This document shows, piece after piece, positions 32,941-43,096 of a stretch of DNA of 64,000 bases. Each line of letters begins with the position of its first letter. Within the stretch, counting starts at the first letter, position 1. The position numbers and the translations under genes are program-made. The DNA comes from an uncultured Eubacterium sp. (GTDB lineage: Bacteria > Bacillota > Clostridia > Oscillospirales > Acutalibacteraceae). The notes below the pieces were generated by a model. That model made no database searches. It was given only the letters and a program-made list of their open reading frames with translations, and had not been told where the DNA came from. The DNA lies in contig CAJTLP010000001.1 in NCBI GenBank assembly GCA_910577195.1, positions 186,001 to 250,000 on the forward strand, written 5' to 3'.

Positions 32941-35538
32941 TTAATCAACAATGATTTCATTCACGCTCATATGGGCAATATGAGGTGCATAGGTATCCTG
33001 ATTATCAAATTTGTTGTTACCGCTGTTTGTAAGGGAAATGGTATTGCTACCCTTTTTCAGATTCACATAGCAGGTAACCGTTTTATATGTGTCCCAACTA
33101 TACGTATTCCTGCAGTACACATCCCGCGATTTACCGCCTGCGGTAACCGTCACATACCTTTCAATCAGGTCAACATTATAGTCGTGCTTACCACCCTCAT
33201 CATTATTTGCGTATGAAATCGTAAGGGCATAGGTGCCTGCTTTATCAACCTTTACATTAAAATCCGACCTGCCTGATTTGCAGGAAATGCCGTCAATATA
33301 ATTAATTTTAAAATTATTTTTATTAGACTTAATCGACGCTCCGCCTGAAAGTGCAGCACCTCTGACATCAAGCTCAATCGTCTTGTTTGATTCGGAAATC
33401 TCGGTAACGACAATTCCGCTTCGTTCACTGCTCTCAACATCAATATAGTTCAGACCTCTCATAAGGTAAACCGTGTTGTGTCCGTTCTTAAAGTTTACAC
33501 GGACATTATTTATCCTTGCAGGTGATTCGTCGGAAGAAACATCATAATAACCGTCCTCAGGTGCAACAACAAGATAGGATTGATTGTTATCATTCGTCCT
33601 GTCCGCATCGTCAAGAACAGCAAGCTCATCGCTTTGAGCAGCCGTTGAAACCAGCAGCGAATCCAACACAATTGTGCCTTTATCATGCTTAAAGCTGATT
33701 GTGTGATCACCCTTTGTCAGCTCGTGCGAAACAGTTATACAATCCGTATATTCACTTTTAATTGTATTGGCAAAGGACATCACCGTCTCCTTGCCGTCAA
33801 TACTCATAACAGACGTTGAATCTGTTCTGTCGTCAGGATTCTGCCTGCCGTCCTCATCATACTTGCCGTCGTTTGAATTACCGTAAATGATATCCAGATT
33901 ATATGTACCGTCTTCCGGAACAGTAAAATCAAGTGCAACACCGTCCCCTGCTTTTTCCATTCCGCCGACCATTCCGTCCTTTTCACCTGTTGTGGCATAA
34001 GCACTGTTATAGGTATAAGCACCACCTAAAAGCTCGCCCTCTTCAAACTCATAGCGTTCAATGAAATGACGATTGATATAGTCCTCCTGAACCCTTCCTG
34101 AATTTTCAGGTATTGGTACAATTGTAATATGATATGCACTGGATTCATCCATATCATTCATATCTATTTTAATTGTATCTTCAGCATCTATGTAATATTC
34201 GCTCTTCACGGCAGGCGAATTTACAACACCTGAAATACCCTTGTAAACAACCTCTTCTGTCTTTATTGCAAGTCTGTATCCGGGCTTAAACAGTCCTGTA
34301 TCGGAAAGATTTTTCAGCTTTACAACGGCTGAGCCGTCACGTCCGCCGCAAATAATTTCAATCTTATCCTCTGCATCATTCATTGTGACAAGGCCCATAA
34401 AACCTTTGGAGGAAAAATCAGCCTCGCCCTTAAGTGCCTTGCCTAAATTGGATTTGAACAAATCCTGATAGCTGATATCAGCAGTCTGTCCCTCCATATC
34501 AGTATACCAGCGGTAAAGCCACCAGTTTGAGTTAGGGCAATTATCATCAGCCGCAACATCACACAGATTATTTGCGAGTCTCCAGTAAGCATTATCCGCA
34601 TACACCTTGCTTGTTTCAATCTGAGTTATATACTGGAGCATTCTGCCGGGCATACCATTGTCCTGCATTCTGCCGTATTCCGTTACAATAATCGGCAGTT
34701 CCTCTATACCGAGTTCTGTTTCAAGCCCACGATAATCTTCAACGTGACCCTGCCAATGATATATGGAGCTGTCATTCAGCTCGTGATAAATCATAACCTC
34801 AGGAACACAGGAGTTTTCTGTGCAAAAAGTCATAAAATTCCTGATTTCGCTCTTATCATAGTCACAGAAACCGGGACCGCCTATAAGTGCCTTCGGATGG
34901 ATTGACTTAACAAAATCATAGGTTATCTTCCACGCGTCAAAAAAATTCTTTTCTCCGACTGCATTATAATCACCGTAAACACCGTACTGGCTGTCAGAAC
35001 TTTCTTTCGTTTCGCCGAACCAGACACCGTTATCACATTCGTTATAAATACAGTAAACAATCTTATCACTGTAAGAAACACCTGATAAATCGTTCACCGC
35101 TTTCTCAACCTTAGGCAGATAATCATTTTCTAAAAATTTCTTCCAATCGTATTTCCCAACACTACGCTGCTTTTCAATACTGTCGTGCTCATAATACCAC
35201 GTGGAATATGCGTCCTGTAAATAAACCACAATATAATCGGTATTATCAAGCTGTGAATACACGTGCGAAATGTCACCGATAGGATGCTGAAGTCCGCCTG
35301 CCACCTTTTGTGACACGGTGGAAATATCAATACTCTCCGTCATATTCTCTGACGGAACACCCTTTTCGGCAAGTCCGTAAAGATAGCCTGAAGCTCCTGT
35401 TGTCACTGCACCTGTTTTTACACTCATATCAGCTGTAAGACTCGGCGTATAAAAAATCGCAAAACCGCCGATGCACATACCAATCAAAAACACAAGACAA
35501 ATAACAATGGAAAGAATTATTTTCAGAAAATTTTTCAT
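32941..35538 (-). CDS. Membrane-anchored or secreted GH39-like glycoside hydrolase with CBM-like domains
   Basis: An 865-residue extracytoplasmic enzyme. A hydrophobic helix at residues 5-29 is signal or anchor. A clan-A TIM barrel covers about 70-400, with the acid/base pair N166-E167 in IYNECDNGVW and nucleophile E287 in PIIVTEYGR, the arrangement seen in GH39 beta-xylosidases and relatives. Past the barrel come a beta domain (~400-480) and two carbohydrate-binding-type beta-sandwiches: EFEEGELLGGAYTYNSAYA...DGTYNLDIIYGN (CBM35/CBM6-like) and a C-terminal VDKAGTYALTISYANNDEG...LKKGSNTISLTNSG copy. Substrate cannot be set. It is the last gene of the aro-gal operon, four bases after the lipid kinase gene. 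Confidence 0.78.
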   Translation of the reverse strand: MKNFLKIILSIVICLVFLIGMCIGGFAIFYTPSLTADMSVKTGAVTTGASGYLYGLAEKGVPSENMTESIDISTVSQKVAGGLQHPIGDISHVYSQLDNTDYIVVYLQDAYSTWYYEHDSIEKQRSVGKYDWKKFLENDYLPKVEKAVNDLSGVSYSDKIVYCIYNECDNGVWFGETKESSDSQYGVYGDYNAVGEKNFFDAWKITYDFVKSIHPKALIGGPGFCDYDKSEIRNFMTFCTENSCVPEVMIYHELNDSSIYHWQGHVEDYRGLETELGIEELPIIVTEYGRMQDNGMPGRMLQYITQIETSKVYADNAYWRLANNLCDVAADDNCPNSNWWLYRWYTDMEGQTADISYQDLFKSNLGKALKGEADFSSKGFMGLVTMNDAEDKIEIICGGRDGSAVVKLKNLSDTGLFKPGYRLAIKTEEVVYKGISGVVNSPAVKSEYYIDAEDTIKIDMNDMDESSAYHITIVPIPENSGRVQEDYINRHFIERYEFEEGELLGGAYTYNSAYATTGEKDGMVGGMEKAGDGVALDFTVPEDGTYNLDIIYGNSNDGKYDEDGRQNPDDRTDSTSVMSIDGKETVMSFANTIKSEYTDCITVSHELTKGDHTISFKHDKGTIVLDSLLVSTAAQSDELAVLDDADRTNDNNQSYLVVAPEDGYYDVSSDESPARINNVRVNFKNGHNTVYLMRGLNYIDVESSERSGIVVTEISESNKTIELDVRGAALSGGASIKSNKNNFKINYIDGISCKSGRSDFNVKVDKAGTYALTISYANNDEGGKHDYNVDLIERYVTVTAGGKSRDVYCRNTYSWDTYKTVTCYVNLKKGSNTISLTNSGNNKFDNQDTYAPHIAHMSVNEIIVD

Positions 35539-35542
35539 ATTA

Positions 35543-36493
35543 TTATCCCTTTAAAAAGCATAGCTTTAATGCCTTAGGATCAATTTTAAAGTTTACCTCA
35601 TTGTAATCGAAGTTTTCTCCGTCACAATTGCCGAGAAGTGCTTCTCCGTCCACAGACCATATACGTCCGCTCTTTATGTAGCCTGAATCAATCTGCTTAA
35701 TTTCATCAATCTTGCCCGCACTGTACTTAGGAATAAGCGGAGGTGCCTGCATCAGCTTAATAGGGTGACAGAGTGCATAATCAAGCAGTCCGTCATCAAG
35801 CTTGGAATCAGGAGCAGGACAAAAGCCGCCGCCATAATAGCTTGCATTGCATATTGCGAAAAGTGTGTAATCAAGAGGCTCGTGCTGAATTTTATATTCC
35901 CTGCCCTCTTTATCAATACAGTTCAGGTCAACATTTATCTTATAATCAAGAGAGCTGCAAAGCACCGGAACAATGGCAAGATTATATGCCTGATGTCCGA
36001 TAGCAGGGAATTTGCCGGCAATTTTTCTGCCGAGTGTTTCCACCTTAGTATCAAGTCCATAGCTCATAACATTGATACATTTTTCGCCATTATAATCAAT
36101 CAGGTCTATCGGCTTTACATCATATCGGATATTGCCGTTATAAAAGCCAAATGCTTTTATTACATTTTCTACATTAATCTTTTTCGTGCCGTAAATTTTC
36201 TTGGCAAAGTCGTTGCCTGTTCCCAAAGGAAGAATGAGCATAGGCGTATCCGTATGGGCAAGTCCGTTGGCAATTTCATGCACAGTACCGTCGCCGCCGC
36301 AGGATACGATAACGCAGTCCTTTCCGTATTTTTCAGCATAACGATGTGCTATATCCTTTGCATCTCCCTTGCACGCCGTCTCCTCAAGAATCATATCATC
36401 CTCAATCAGACGGAATGTTGATTTGATTCTTGAAAACAATCTTTGCTTATCATCATTTCCTGCAATTGGATTTATCACAAATATATACTTCAC
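35543..36493 (-). CDS. dagK: Diacylglycerol kinase-family lipid kinase
   Basis: Phosphorylates diacylglycerol or a related lipid with ATP, recycling lipid released by lipoteichoic acid synthesis in Gram-positives. The 316-residue protein begins YIFVINPIAGND, followed by the nucleotide-binding CGGDGTVHEIANGL near residue 65, LPLGTGNDFAKKIYG near residue 95, a beta-sandwich domain with FAICNASYYGGGFCPAPDSKLDDGLLDYAL, and a C-terminal GNCDGENFDYNEV. Soluble YegS/DgkB type rather than the small membrane DgkA. It lies in the same operon as galK and the GH39-like gene, with 28- and 4-base gaps. Confidence 0.9.
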   Translation of the reverse strand: MKYIFVINPIAGNDDKQRLFSRIKSTFRLIEDDMILEETACKGDAKDIAHRYAEKYGKDCVIVSCGGDGTVHEIANGLAHTDTPMLILPLGTGNDFAKKIYGTKKINVENVIKAFGFYNGNIRYDVKPIDLIDYNGEKCINVMSYGLDTKVETLGRKIAGKFPAIGHQAYNLAIVPVLCSSLDYKINVDLNCIDKEGREYKIQHEPLDYTLFAICNASYYGGGFCPAPDSKLDDGLLDYALCHPIKLMQAPPLIPKYSAGKIDEIKQIDSGYIKSGRIWSVDGEALLGNCDGENFDYNEVNFKIDPKALKLCFLKG

Positions 36494-36521
36494 TTTAACT
36501 ACTCCTCTTTATGAAAAACAA

Positions 36522-37802
36522 TTAAATTACTCTTGTACCGCCCACTGGTCTGATAATCAGAATATGGCATGATCCCTCTCCGAATACATCGTCCATTGTC
36601 TTTCTGTATTCTTCAAGGCAATCATTCGGAACAAATGCCTGAATTGTACCTGCAAAGCCGCCGCCGTGCACTCTCCATGCGCCCTTGCCCTCAAGCAGCT
36701 GCTGGCTGAGACAAAGTGCCAGTGAAAGCTTCTGCTCAGTCGGATTATTCGGTGTGAACACATTCTGATTATATAAAAATGAAGAAAAGCCTGACTCGGT
36801 TATAACCTGCTTGAAAGCATCAAAATCATTGTTTTCAAGTGCTGAAACTGCTTTTTCAACTCTTGTATTTTCATTATAGAAATGAACTGCTCGTAGAATT
36901 GCACGGTCATTCACCTTACCTGTAATCTCAGGAATTGCACTGAAAAATGCATCAGAAGAAATTTCCCTGAGTACATTTTTACCAAGTGCCTTTGCAACAG
37001 ATTCCATCTCACCGCGAACAGCAGCATAATCATCTGTCAAATCACTGTGATTACCGTGCGTATCCACAATACAGAGACTGTAGCCGGATTTTGCAAAATC
37101 AAAGTCCACCTTTTTAATAACCGGATTTTCAGTGCTTTCAAAATCAATTGTAACAAATGTTCCGACTGATGATGCCATCTGGTCAAGCAGACCTGACGGC
37201 TTGCCGAAAAATACATTTTCACTGTACTGTGCAACCTTTGCGATTGTAACTGCATCAATATTTCCGTCATTATAAAGATGAGAAAGAACAGTACCCAAAA
37301 GCACCTCAAAGGCTGCTGATGAAGAAAGTCCTGAACCACCCATAACATCACTTGTTGTACAAGCGTCAAATCCGCCGATTTTATAACCATTATTCTTAAG
37401 ACCCGCTGCTACACCCTTAATCATAGATGCTGATTTGCCGTACATATCTTCAGAAGGCGTAAGCTCAGATATATCAACCGTATTTAATGAATGACCCTCT
37501 GATTTTTCATTAATCACATTATCATCGTTTTTAGCGGCAACCGCAATGGCATCCAGATTGATTGATGCCGCCAGAACCTTACCGTTGTTATGGTCAGTAT
37601 GATTACCGCAAATCTCCGTTCTGCCGGGAGCGCTTAATACCATAACATCCCTGTCATCTCCAAAAAGCTCAATGAACTTTTCGATTGTTCTTATGTAGCG
37701 TGGTTTCTGCATCTCAACAGCAGAATCGGTAACATATACCTTTTTTAAAGCAATATCTGCACCGCCGTTCTGAATTGTTGTAATCATCTCACTTGGTTTC
37801 AT
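36522..37802 (-). CDS. galK: Galactokinase
   Basis: Phosphorylates alpha-D-galactose at C1, first step of the Leloir pathway. The 426-residue GHMP kinase has the substrate-binding signature GRTEICGNHTDHNNG near residue 62, the ATP-binding GGSGLSSSAAFEV near residue 155, and the C-terminal GGGFAGTIQAFVP. It is slightly longer than E. coli GalK because of an N-terminal extension of about 45 residues. galT and galE are not in the window. It sits 12 bases after the VTT-domain membrane protein in an operon otherwise led by aromatic amino acid genes. The ATG follows AAGGAG. Confidence 0.93.
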   Translation of the reverse strand: MKPSEMITTIQNGGADIALKKVYVTDSAVEMQKPRYIRTIEKFIELFGDDRDVMVLSAPGRTEICGNHTDHNNGKVLAASINLDAIAVAAKNDDNVINEKSEGHSLNTVDISELTPSEDMYGKSASMIKGVAAGLKNNGYKIGGFDACTTSDVMGGSGLSSSAAFEVLLGTVLSHLYNDGNIDAVTIAKVAQYSENVFFGKPSGLLDQMASSVGTFVTIDFESTENPVIKKVDFDFAKSGYSLCIVDTHGNHSDLTDDYAAVRGEMESVAKALGKNVLREISSDAFFSAIPEITGKVNDRAILRAVHFYNENTRVEKAVSALENNDFDAFKQVITESGFSSFLYNQNVFTPNNPTEQKLSLALCLSQQLLEGKGAWRVHGGGFAGTIQAFVPNDCLEEYRKTMDDVFGEGSCHILIIRPVGGTRVI

Positions 37803-37814
37803 TTTTTTATCTCC

Positions 37815-38585
37815 TTATAAAACAATTTTATATTTTTCTTTTTCAGAATAAATCAGAAGCGTCTGATTCATCTGCTTTGATTTTCTTCCGTAAAAAACAT
37901 TAAAGGTGATAACCGACACACCTGTAAATGCCACAATAATCATCAGAAGCACTATAAACTGTACTGAAAACGGGTTGTAAATTGCCGAGCCGATTTTCGT
38001 ATAAATAAACAGTCTCGGTGCAAAACCCAGAATACTCAGACAGGTATAATAAACAAAATCATACTTCATTGAGCCGTAATACTTTGACACCATTCCAAGC
38101 GGTATGGACGGCACAAGCCTTGATACAAAAAGCACATATGGATTGCCTGTTCCCTTGAACTGAATCCAGTCCCTTACAAAGTGAAGCTGTTTTATGCCGA
38201 GAATCATTCCGGTCCAGCCTCCTCCGATAAACTTGCCCTCAACGTATTTCACTGAGAAAAAGAATACACAAAAGACAAGATTAATGATAATCGCCTGTGT
38301 TATCGGAAAAACGATACCGGAAATCACACACAGAAATCCCATAGGAATCGGCAGCTGACACTTGGCAATATAAAGTGCAAATATACAAAGTATAATTTCC
38401 GTGTTTGATTCCAGATTTACGATTGCATCATCAATCTGCTCAAGCCAGCTGATAAGCGTGTCAAAACGTATTTCAAGTCTTGCGTGGTTATAAAGCACTA
38501 TGGACAGAAAAATCAGCAAGCCTGCCATAACAAGCACAATGATACCGGATATTAAATTTGTCTGATGGCGTTTTTGTTGTTTCAC
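37815..38585 (-). CDS. VTT-domain (TVP38/TMEM64, DedA-like) membrane protein
   Basis: Integral membrane protein of 256 residues, about six helices. The VTT/SNARE-associated signature is FVSRLVPSIPLGMVSKYYG, near residue 155, with a re-entrant loop before it. Members of this superfamily act in membrane homeostasis, some as phospholipid or undecaprenyl-phosphate scramblases/flippases; for this one the role is not known. It lies between pheA and galK with 22- and 12-base gaps. The N-terminus MKQQKRHQTN is basic, consistent with inside orientation. Confidence 0.82.
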   Translation of the reverse strand: MKQQKRHQTNLISGIIVLVMAGLLIFLSIVLYNHARLEIRFDTLISWLEQIDDAIVNLESNTEIILCIFALYIAKCQLPIPMGFLCVISGIVFPITQAIIINLVFCVFFFSVKYVEGKFIGGGWTGMILGIKQLHFVRDWIQFKGTGNPYVLFVSRLVPSIPLGMVSKYYGSMKYDFVYYTCLSILGFAPRLFIYTKIGSAIYNPFSVQFIVLLMIIVAFTGVSVITFNVFYGRKSKQMNQTLLIYSEKEKYKIVL

Positions 38586-38607
38586 AAAGTCATCTCCAAA
38601 TTAGTTA

Positions 38608-39741
38608 TTATTTCCATTCAAAATAGTTGCCCAAGAACTCAAATTCAGGCAGCTCATCGTAAAGAGCACAAATCAAATCAAGTGTGGATTCATCCTTTAC
38701 AGAGCCCATAACATCAACATAAAAATAGTAATCAAAATCTGCATTTTCAATAGGTCTTGACTCAAGCTTTGTCAGGTTGAGTCCTGCCATAGAAAACCTT
38801 CCCAAAACTCGGTAAAGCGAGCCTGTTGTATGCGGTGCTGAGAAAATCAGAGAAATTTTATCTGCATCCTCACCAATTACAAGCTCCTTTGAAATCACAA
38901 TAAATCTTGTTCTGTTATTATTATTATTCTGAACATTTCGTTTTAAAATCTTTAATCCGTATTTTTTTGCTGCAAGTTCCGAACAGATTACAGCAATATT
39001 GCTTTTACTGCTTTTAGCGACAAATTCTGCAGCAGCAGCCGTATTAGAAAAGTTAACCCCTGTAAAATCAAAGCTCTTAAGAAAATTGTTGCACTGTGAC
39101 AAAGCCTGAGGATGAGAATAAACATCCGTTATATCCTCATACTTTGTATCTGCTTTAGCACAAAGGCAATGCTCAATTTTCAAATCATATGCACCGACAA
39201 CATAAAATCTGTATTTCATTATAAGGTCGTAGGATTCGTGCACAGAGCCTGCTGTTGAATTTTCAACAGGAATCACGCCATACTTAGCCTCACCCTTATT
39301 TACTGCCTCAAAGACATCCTCAAACTGCTTATAAAACCTGACAGGTGAATCAGGGAATAAGGTATTTGCGGTAACACCGCTGTATGCGCCCTCAACGCCC
39401 TGACAAGCCACGCTTTCGCCATTGGCAGTGAGCTTGCCTGAAGATTTTGCACCTTCTATAGTATCTCTGAGCTTTTTGCCGCCGCCGATTATTTTGTGCT
39501 GCAAGGCTCTGGAAGCATCCATTGTAGCCGAAAAAACAGTTTTAATTGTATCGCCCTGTGCACCGCATTTCTCGGCAACATTATCCAGTATCTGCTGTTC
39601 TCTTTCTGCATTTAATACAGGTATACCCCTTTCAACCTTATATCTGGCAACCTGCTCTGATATGCTCATTCTTTTTAAAAGAAGAGGTATCAGCTGTTCA
39701 TCAATATTATCAATTTCTTTTCTGAGACCTAATAAATCCAT
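38608..39741 (-). CDS. pheA: Bifunctional chorismate mutase/prephenate dehydratase (P-protein)
   Basis: Makes phenylpyruvate from chorismate. The 377-residue protein has an AroQ-type chorismate mutase at residues 1-85 (LLGLRKEIDNIDEQLIPLLL...ERGIPVLNAEREQQIL), a prephenate dehydratase domain from about residue 108 (GVEGAYSGVTANTLFP, IPVENSTAGSVHESYD), and a C-terminal ACT domain at ~295-375 with the ESRP phenylalanine-binding motif (LTKLESRPI), so feedback inhibition by phenylalanine is likely. It follows aroC by 28 bases. Confidence 0.96.
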   Translation of the reverse strand: MDLLGLRKEIDNIDEQLIPLLLKRMSISEQVARYKVERGIPVLNAEREQQILDNVAEKCGAQGDTIKTVFSATMDASRALQHKIIGGGKKLRDTIEGAKSSGKLTANGESVACQGVEGAYSGVTANTLFPDSPVRFYKQFEDVFEAVNKGEAKYGVIPVENSTAGSVHESYDLIMKYRFYVVGAYDLKIEHCLCAKADTKYEDITDVYSHPQALSQCNNFLKSFDFTGVNFSNTAAAAEFVAKSSKSNIAVICSELAAKKYGLKILKRNVQNNNNNRTRFIVISKELVIGEDADKISLIFSAPHTTGSLYRVLGRFSMAGLNLTKLESRPIENADFDYYFYVDVMGSVKDESTLDLICALYDELPEFEFLGNYFEWK

Positions 39742-39769
39742 TATCTGACTATATCCTTTTTATTTTTCA

Positions 39770-40843
39770 TTACATCATCATATCAAGCAAAGCAAAGGCA
39801 ACTGCCGCCTCAACCACAGGTACTGCACGAGGAACAATACAAGGATCGTGACGACCCTTAATTACCAGTGTTTCCTCCTCCATCGTCTGCAGGTTTACGC
39901 TCTGCTGCGGCTGAGAAATGGACGGAGTTGGCTTAATTGCTGCACTGAGAACAAGAGGAGCACCGCTGGTCATACCGCCAAGCGCACCGCCGTTATGATT
40001 GGTCTTAAGTGCCACCTCACCGTCTTTAATGCAGTAAGCATCATTTGCCTGAGAGCCTGTCATTTCAGCAAAATCAAAGCCTGCACCGAACGCAACACCC
40101 TTTACGGCAGGAATACCGAAAAGCATTGACGCAAGATGACTTTCAACCGTTGAAAAAATATTTGCACCGATACCAACAGGAATTCCAACTGCGGCACATT
40201 CAATCACACCGCCGACACTGTCCTGTTCAAGCCTTGCACATTCAATCGCTGCTCTCATCTTTTCCTGTGCTTCGGCCGATATTGTTGAAAAGGATACGGA
40301 GGAAAGCTTTTTAAGAAGCTCTGCTGAAATATCATTTTTATCAAACATATCGTCACATACATCCGCAATCTGAGCAATATGTGCACCTACGGTAATACCC
40401 TTTTGTTCAAGTATCTGCTTTGCAACCGCACCTGCGAAAACCAGTGGTGCAGTAAGTCTGCCGCTGAAATGACCGCCGCCGCGTATATCATTATTACCGC
40501 TGTATTTCACATAAGCAGGATAATCGCTGTGCGACGGACGCGGTACCATCATCAGATTTGAATAGTCACCGCTTTTCGCGTTTGTATTCTCAATCACCAT
40601 TGCAAGCGGTGCACCTGTTGTTACATTATCAAGCACACCTGAAATAATATTCGGTATATCCTTTTCAAGTCGCGGAGTAGCTGACCTGTCCTTGCCCGGA
40701 GCACGTCTTGACATATCCACATATATTTTATCCATATCAAGCTCAACACCTGCCGGAAGTCCGTCAATCACACAGCCTATCGCCTTTCCGTGACTTTCAC
40801 CGAATATGGAAAGCTTAATATTTTTACCAAATTCAGAGGACAT
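39770..40843 (-). CDS. aroC: Chorismate synthase
   Basis: Flavin-dependent last step of the shikimate pathway, EPSP to chorismate. The 357-residue protein begins MSSEFGKNIKLSIFGESHGKAIG and carries MSRRAPGKD, RGGGHFSGRLTAPLVFAGA near residue 120, and the C-terminal RHDPCIVPRAVPVVEA. I chose 40843, behind a strong GGAGG; a longer in-frame start at 40876 lies inside aroA and lacks the site. It overlaps the end of aroA by 11 bases, so it is coupled to it. Confidence 0.97.
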   Translation of the reverse strand: MSSEFGKNIKLSIFGESHGKAIGCVIDGLPAGVELDMDKIYVDMSRRAPGKDRSATPRLEKDIPNIISGVLDNVTTGAPLAMVIENTNAKSGDYSNLMMVPRPSHSDYPAYVKYSGNNDIRGGGHFSGRLTAPLVFAGAVAKQILEQKGITVGAHIAQIADVCDDMFDKNDISAELLKKLSSVSFSTISAEAQEKMRAAIECARLEQDSVGGVIECAAVGIPVGIGANIFSTVESHLASMLFGIPAVKGVAFGAGFDFAEMTGSQANDAYCIKDGEVALKTNHNGGALGGMTSGAPLVLSAAIKPTPSISQPQQSVNLQTMEEETLVIKGRHDPCIVPRAVPVVEAAVAFALLDMMM

Positions 40844-42035
40844 CTGCCTTACCTCCAATACTGTTATAATCTTCAAAAAATGAGGGATAGGATTTATTTA
40901 TACTGTTTGCATCATCAATCACGGTTTCACCGTCAAGAAACAGTCCTGCAATGGAAAAAGCCATAACAATTCTGTGATCGTTATATCCCTTAAGCTCAGC
41001 ACTATGAAGCTCTTTTCCGCCGTTGATAATCATTCCGTCCTCAGTTTCAGTAACATCTGCACCGATTAACTTAAGATTTTCCACAACGCTTTCAATCCTG
41101 TCCGATTCCTTATATCTTAATCTTTCAGCACCCTTAATCACGGTCTGCCCTTCTGAAAATGCAGCAAGAACTGAAATGATCGGAACCAAATCCGGAATAT
41201 CTGTTGCATCCACAACAGCACCCTTAAGCGCACTTTTAACACATCTGACACTGTTTTCATTTATCTCAAACTTTGCACCAAAGGCTACAAGCACATCCAG
41301 TATACCCTTGTCACCCTGAGTGGTATTCGTATCCAGTCCGTCGACTGTCACATCACCATTTATTGCACCTGCAACAAGGAAAAATGCAGCCTGTGACCAG
41401 TCACCCTCAACTGTATAATCCATTTTATGAAAGCTCTGACCGCCGTGAATGAGATAACCAAAATCCGTCTCCGTAACCTTGACTCCGAAATCATTCATTA
41501 TCTTAACCGTCATATCCACGTACGGCTTTGACTGTAAAGGCGTTGTCAGTATAATTGCACTGTCACCCTCCAGATTTGCCAATGCAAGGAGAAGACCGGT
41601 TATATACTGACTGCTTACATCTCCTGCAACCTCATAGCTGCCGTTTTTCAGTTTACCTGAAATTGTCAACGGCAAGCCGCCGTCACTTTCAACAGCAACA
41701 TTGTGCATCGGCAAAAGTTCAAGATATTCCCCAATCGGTCTTTGAGGTAATCTGCCCTCACCGACAAAGGTAACACTCTTTCCAAGTGCCGCAGCGACAG
41801 GAATCATAAAACGCAGTGTTGAACCGCTTTCTATACAATTCAAAACGCTCTCGCCATTTTGCAGAGCCTTAATAATCCCCACTGTAGCCTGCATATCCTT
41901 TGAATCAATAATAGGCTTAACCGTACCTCCCCCTGCAAGGAAAGAGCAAATCAGTGCCCTGTGAGCGGCGGATTTTGACGGAGGAATTACAGCTCTGCCA
42001 TTCAGTGCTGAACCATTTATTTTTACAATACTCAT
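40833..42035 (-). CDS. aroA: 5-enolpyruvylshikimate-3-phosphate synthase
   Basis: Condenses shikimate-3-phosphate with PEP. The 400-residue protein has the family signatures PPSKSAAHRALICSFLAGG near residue 18, ESGSTLRFMIPVAAALG near residue 70, PIGEYLELL, SSQYITGLLLALA and the C-terminal RYKESDRIESVVENL and DHRIVMAFSIAGLF. The N-terminal motif SGSTLRF rather than the GNAGTAMR form places it nearer class II enzymes. It lies between aroB and aroC, the usual shikimate cluster order. Confidence 0.97.
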   Translation of the reverse strand: MSIVKINGSALNGRAVIPPSKSAAHRALICSFLAGGGTVKPIIDSKDMQATVGIIKALQNGESVLNCIESGSTLRFMIPVAAALGKSVTFVGEGRLPQRPIGEYLELLPMHNVAVESDGGLPLTISGKLKNGSYEVAGDVSSQYITGLLLALANLEGDSAIILTTPLQSKPYVDMTVKIMNDFGVKVTETDFGYLIHGGQSFHKMDYTVEGDWSQAAFFLVAGAINGDVTVDGLDTNTTQGDKGILDVLVAFGAKFEINENSVRCVKSALKGAVVDATDIPDLVPIISVLAAFSEGQTVIKGAERLRYKESDRIESVVENLKLIGADVTETEDGMIINGGKELHSAELKGYNDHRIVMAFSIAGLFLDGETVIDDANSINKSYPSFFEDYNSIGGKADVL

Positions 42036-42046
42036 CTTATTAATAA

Positions 42047-43096
42047 TTATACTCCGAAAACTTTTGCTATATCTGAATTATCAATAGGTTTAATAAAGCT
42101 GTCGCCGATTTTATTAAGCATTACAAACTTTATACCCTTGCCTGTTCTTTTTTTATCTGCACGCATCGCTGAAACAATCTCTGCCACACTATGCGTGTCC
42201 TCCGTTTTAAGATTATACTTTTCAAGGACAGATATAATCTTCTCTGCAGTTCCGCTTTCGGTAATACCCATTGACTCACCAACACGGCTGATCATAACCA
42301 TACCGATTCCAACAGCCTCGCCGTGACTTACTGTTTCAAAATTCCAAAGCTTTTCAATAGCGTGACCGCAGGTGTGACCGAAATTAAGAAGCGCTCTTTC
42401 TCCGTGCTCCTTTTCATCATTCTCTACTACCTGACGTTTGATATCAAGACAATCATAAATAACATCATCAATGCTTTCCCTGATATCCTCTTCAGCCAGC
42501 TTATCAAAAAGTACACGAGATTTTATACAGCCGTATTTAATAACCTCACCCATTCCGTCTGAAAAGAAATGAGCCGGCAGCGTATCCAGTACATTTGAAT
42601 CAATAATAACAAGACTTGGCTGATGAAATGCACCGCAGAGATTCTTACCCTGAGGAAGGTCAACAGCCGTCTTACCTCCTACGGAAGAATCCACCTGTGA
42701 AAGTAGTGTTGTCGGTATCTGAACAAACTGAATACCCCTGAGATATATTGCAGCAGCAAAGCCTGCCATATCACCGCAGACACCTCCGCCGAGTGCAACG
42801 ACGCCATCCTCTCTTGTAAGACCATTCTCTGCCATAAACTCAACCATATCAATTACGGTTGCAGTGTTCTTTGAAGCTTCTCCAGCTTTAAAAATGTATG
42901 TATATACGTCATAACCCTCAGCAACAAGCAATGCCTTTACCTTATCGCCATATAGTGTATTAACATTGGTATCACTGATAAGACAGATTTTCTTACCCTT
43001 TAAGACCGTCTTTATAAGCTCGCCTGATTTATCAAGAAGCCCTTTTTCAATCAAAATATCATATCCGCTGTTTACATGAACAGTAAGCTTTTTCAT
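42047..43096 (-). CDS. aroB: 3-dehydroquinate synthase
   Basis: Zn2+/NAD+-dependent ring closure of DAHP, second step of the shikimate pathway. The 349-residue protein carries KAGEASKNTATVIDMVEFMAE, GGGVCGDMAGFAAAIYLRGI near residue 100, PTTLLSQVDSSVGGKTAVDLPQ, and the zinc ligands in LNFGHTCGHAIE and HGEAVGIGM. The start overlaps the tyrA stop by one base (TAATG). DAHP synthase, aroD, aroE and aroK are not in the window. Confidence 0.97.
   Translation of the reverse strand: MKKLTVHVNSGYDILIEKGLLDKSGELIKTVLKGKKICLISDTNVNTLYGDKVKALLVAEGYDVYTYIFKAGEASKNTATVIDMVEFMAENGLTREDGVVALGGGVCGDMAGFAAAIYLRGIQFVQIPTTLLSQVDSSVGGKTAVDLPQGKNLCGAFHQPSLVIIDSNVLDTLPAHFFSDGMGEVIKYGCIKSRVLFDKLAEEDIRESIDDVIYDCLDIKRQVVENDEKEHGERALLNFGHTCGHAIEKLWNFETVSHGEAVGIGMVMISRVGESMGITESGTAEKIISVLEKYNLKTEDTHSVAEIVSAMRADKKRTGKGIKFVMLNKIGDSFIKPIDNSDIAKVFGV

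Noticed and set aside
35765..36421. 218-residue plus-strand frame opposite the lipid kinase gene
   Set aside because: The minus strand has a clear kinase with motifs; this frame has no family features and no ribosome binding site.
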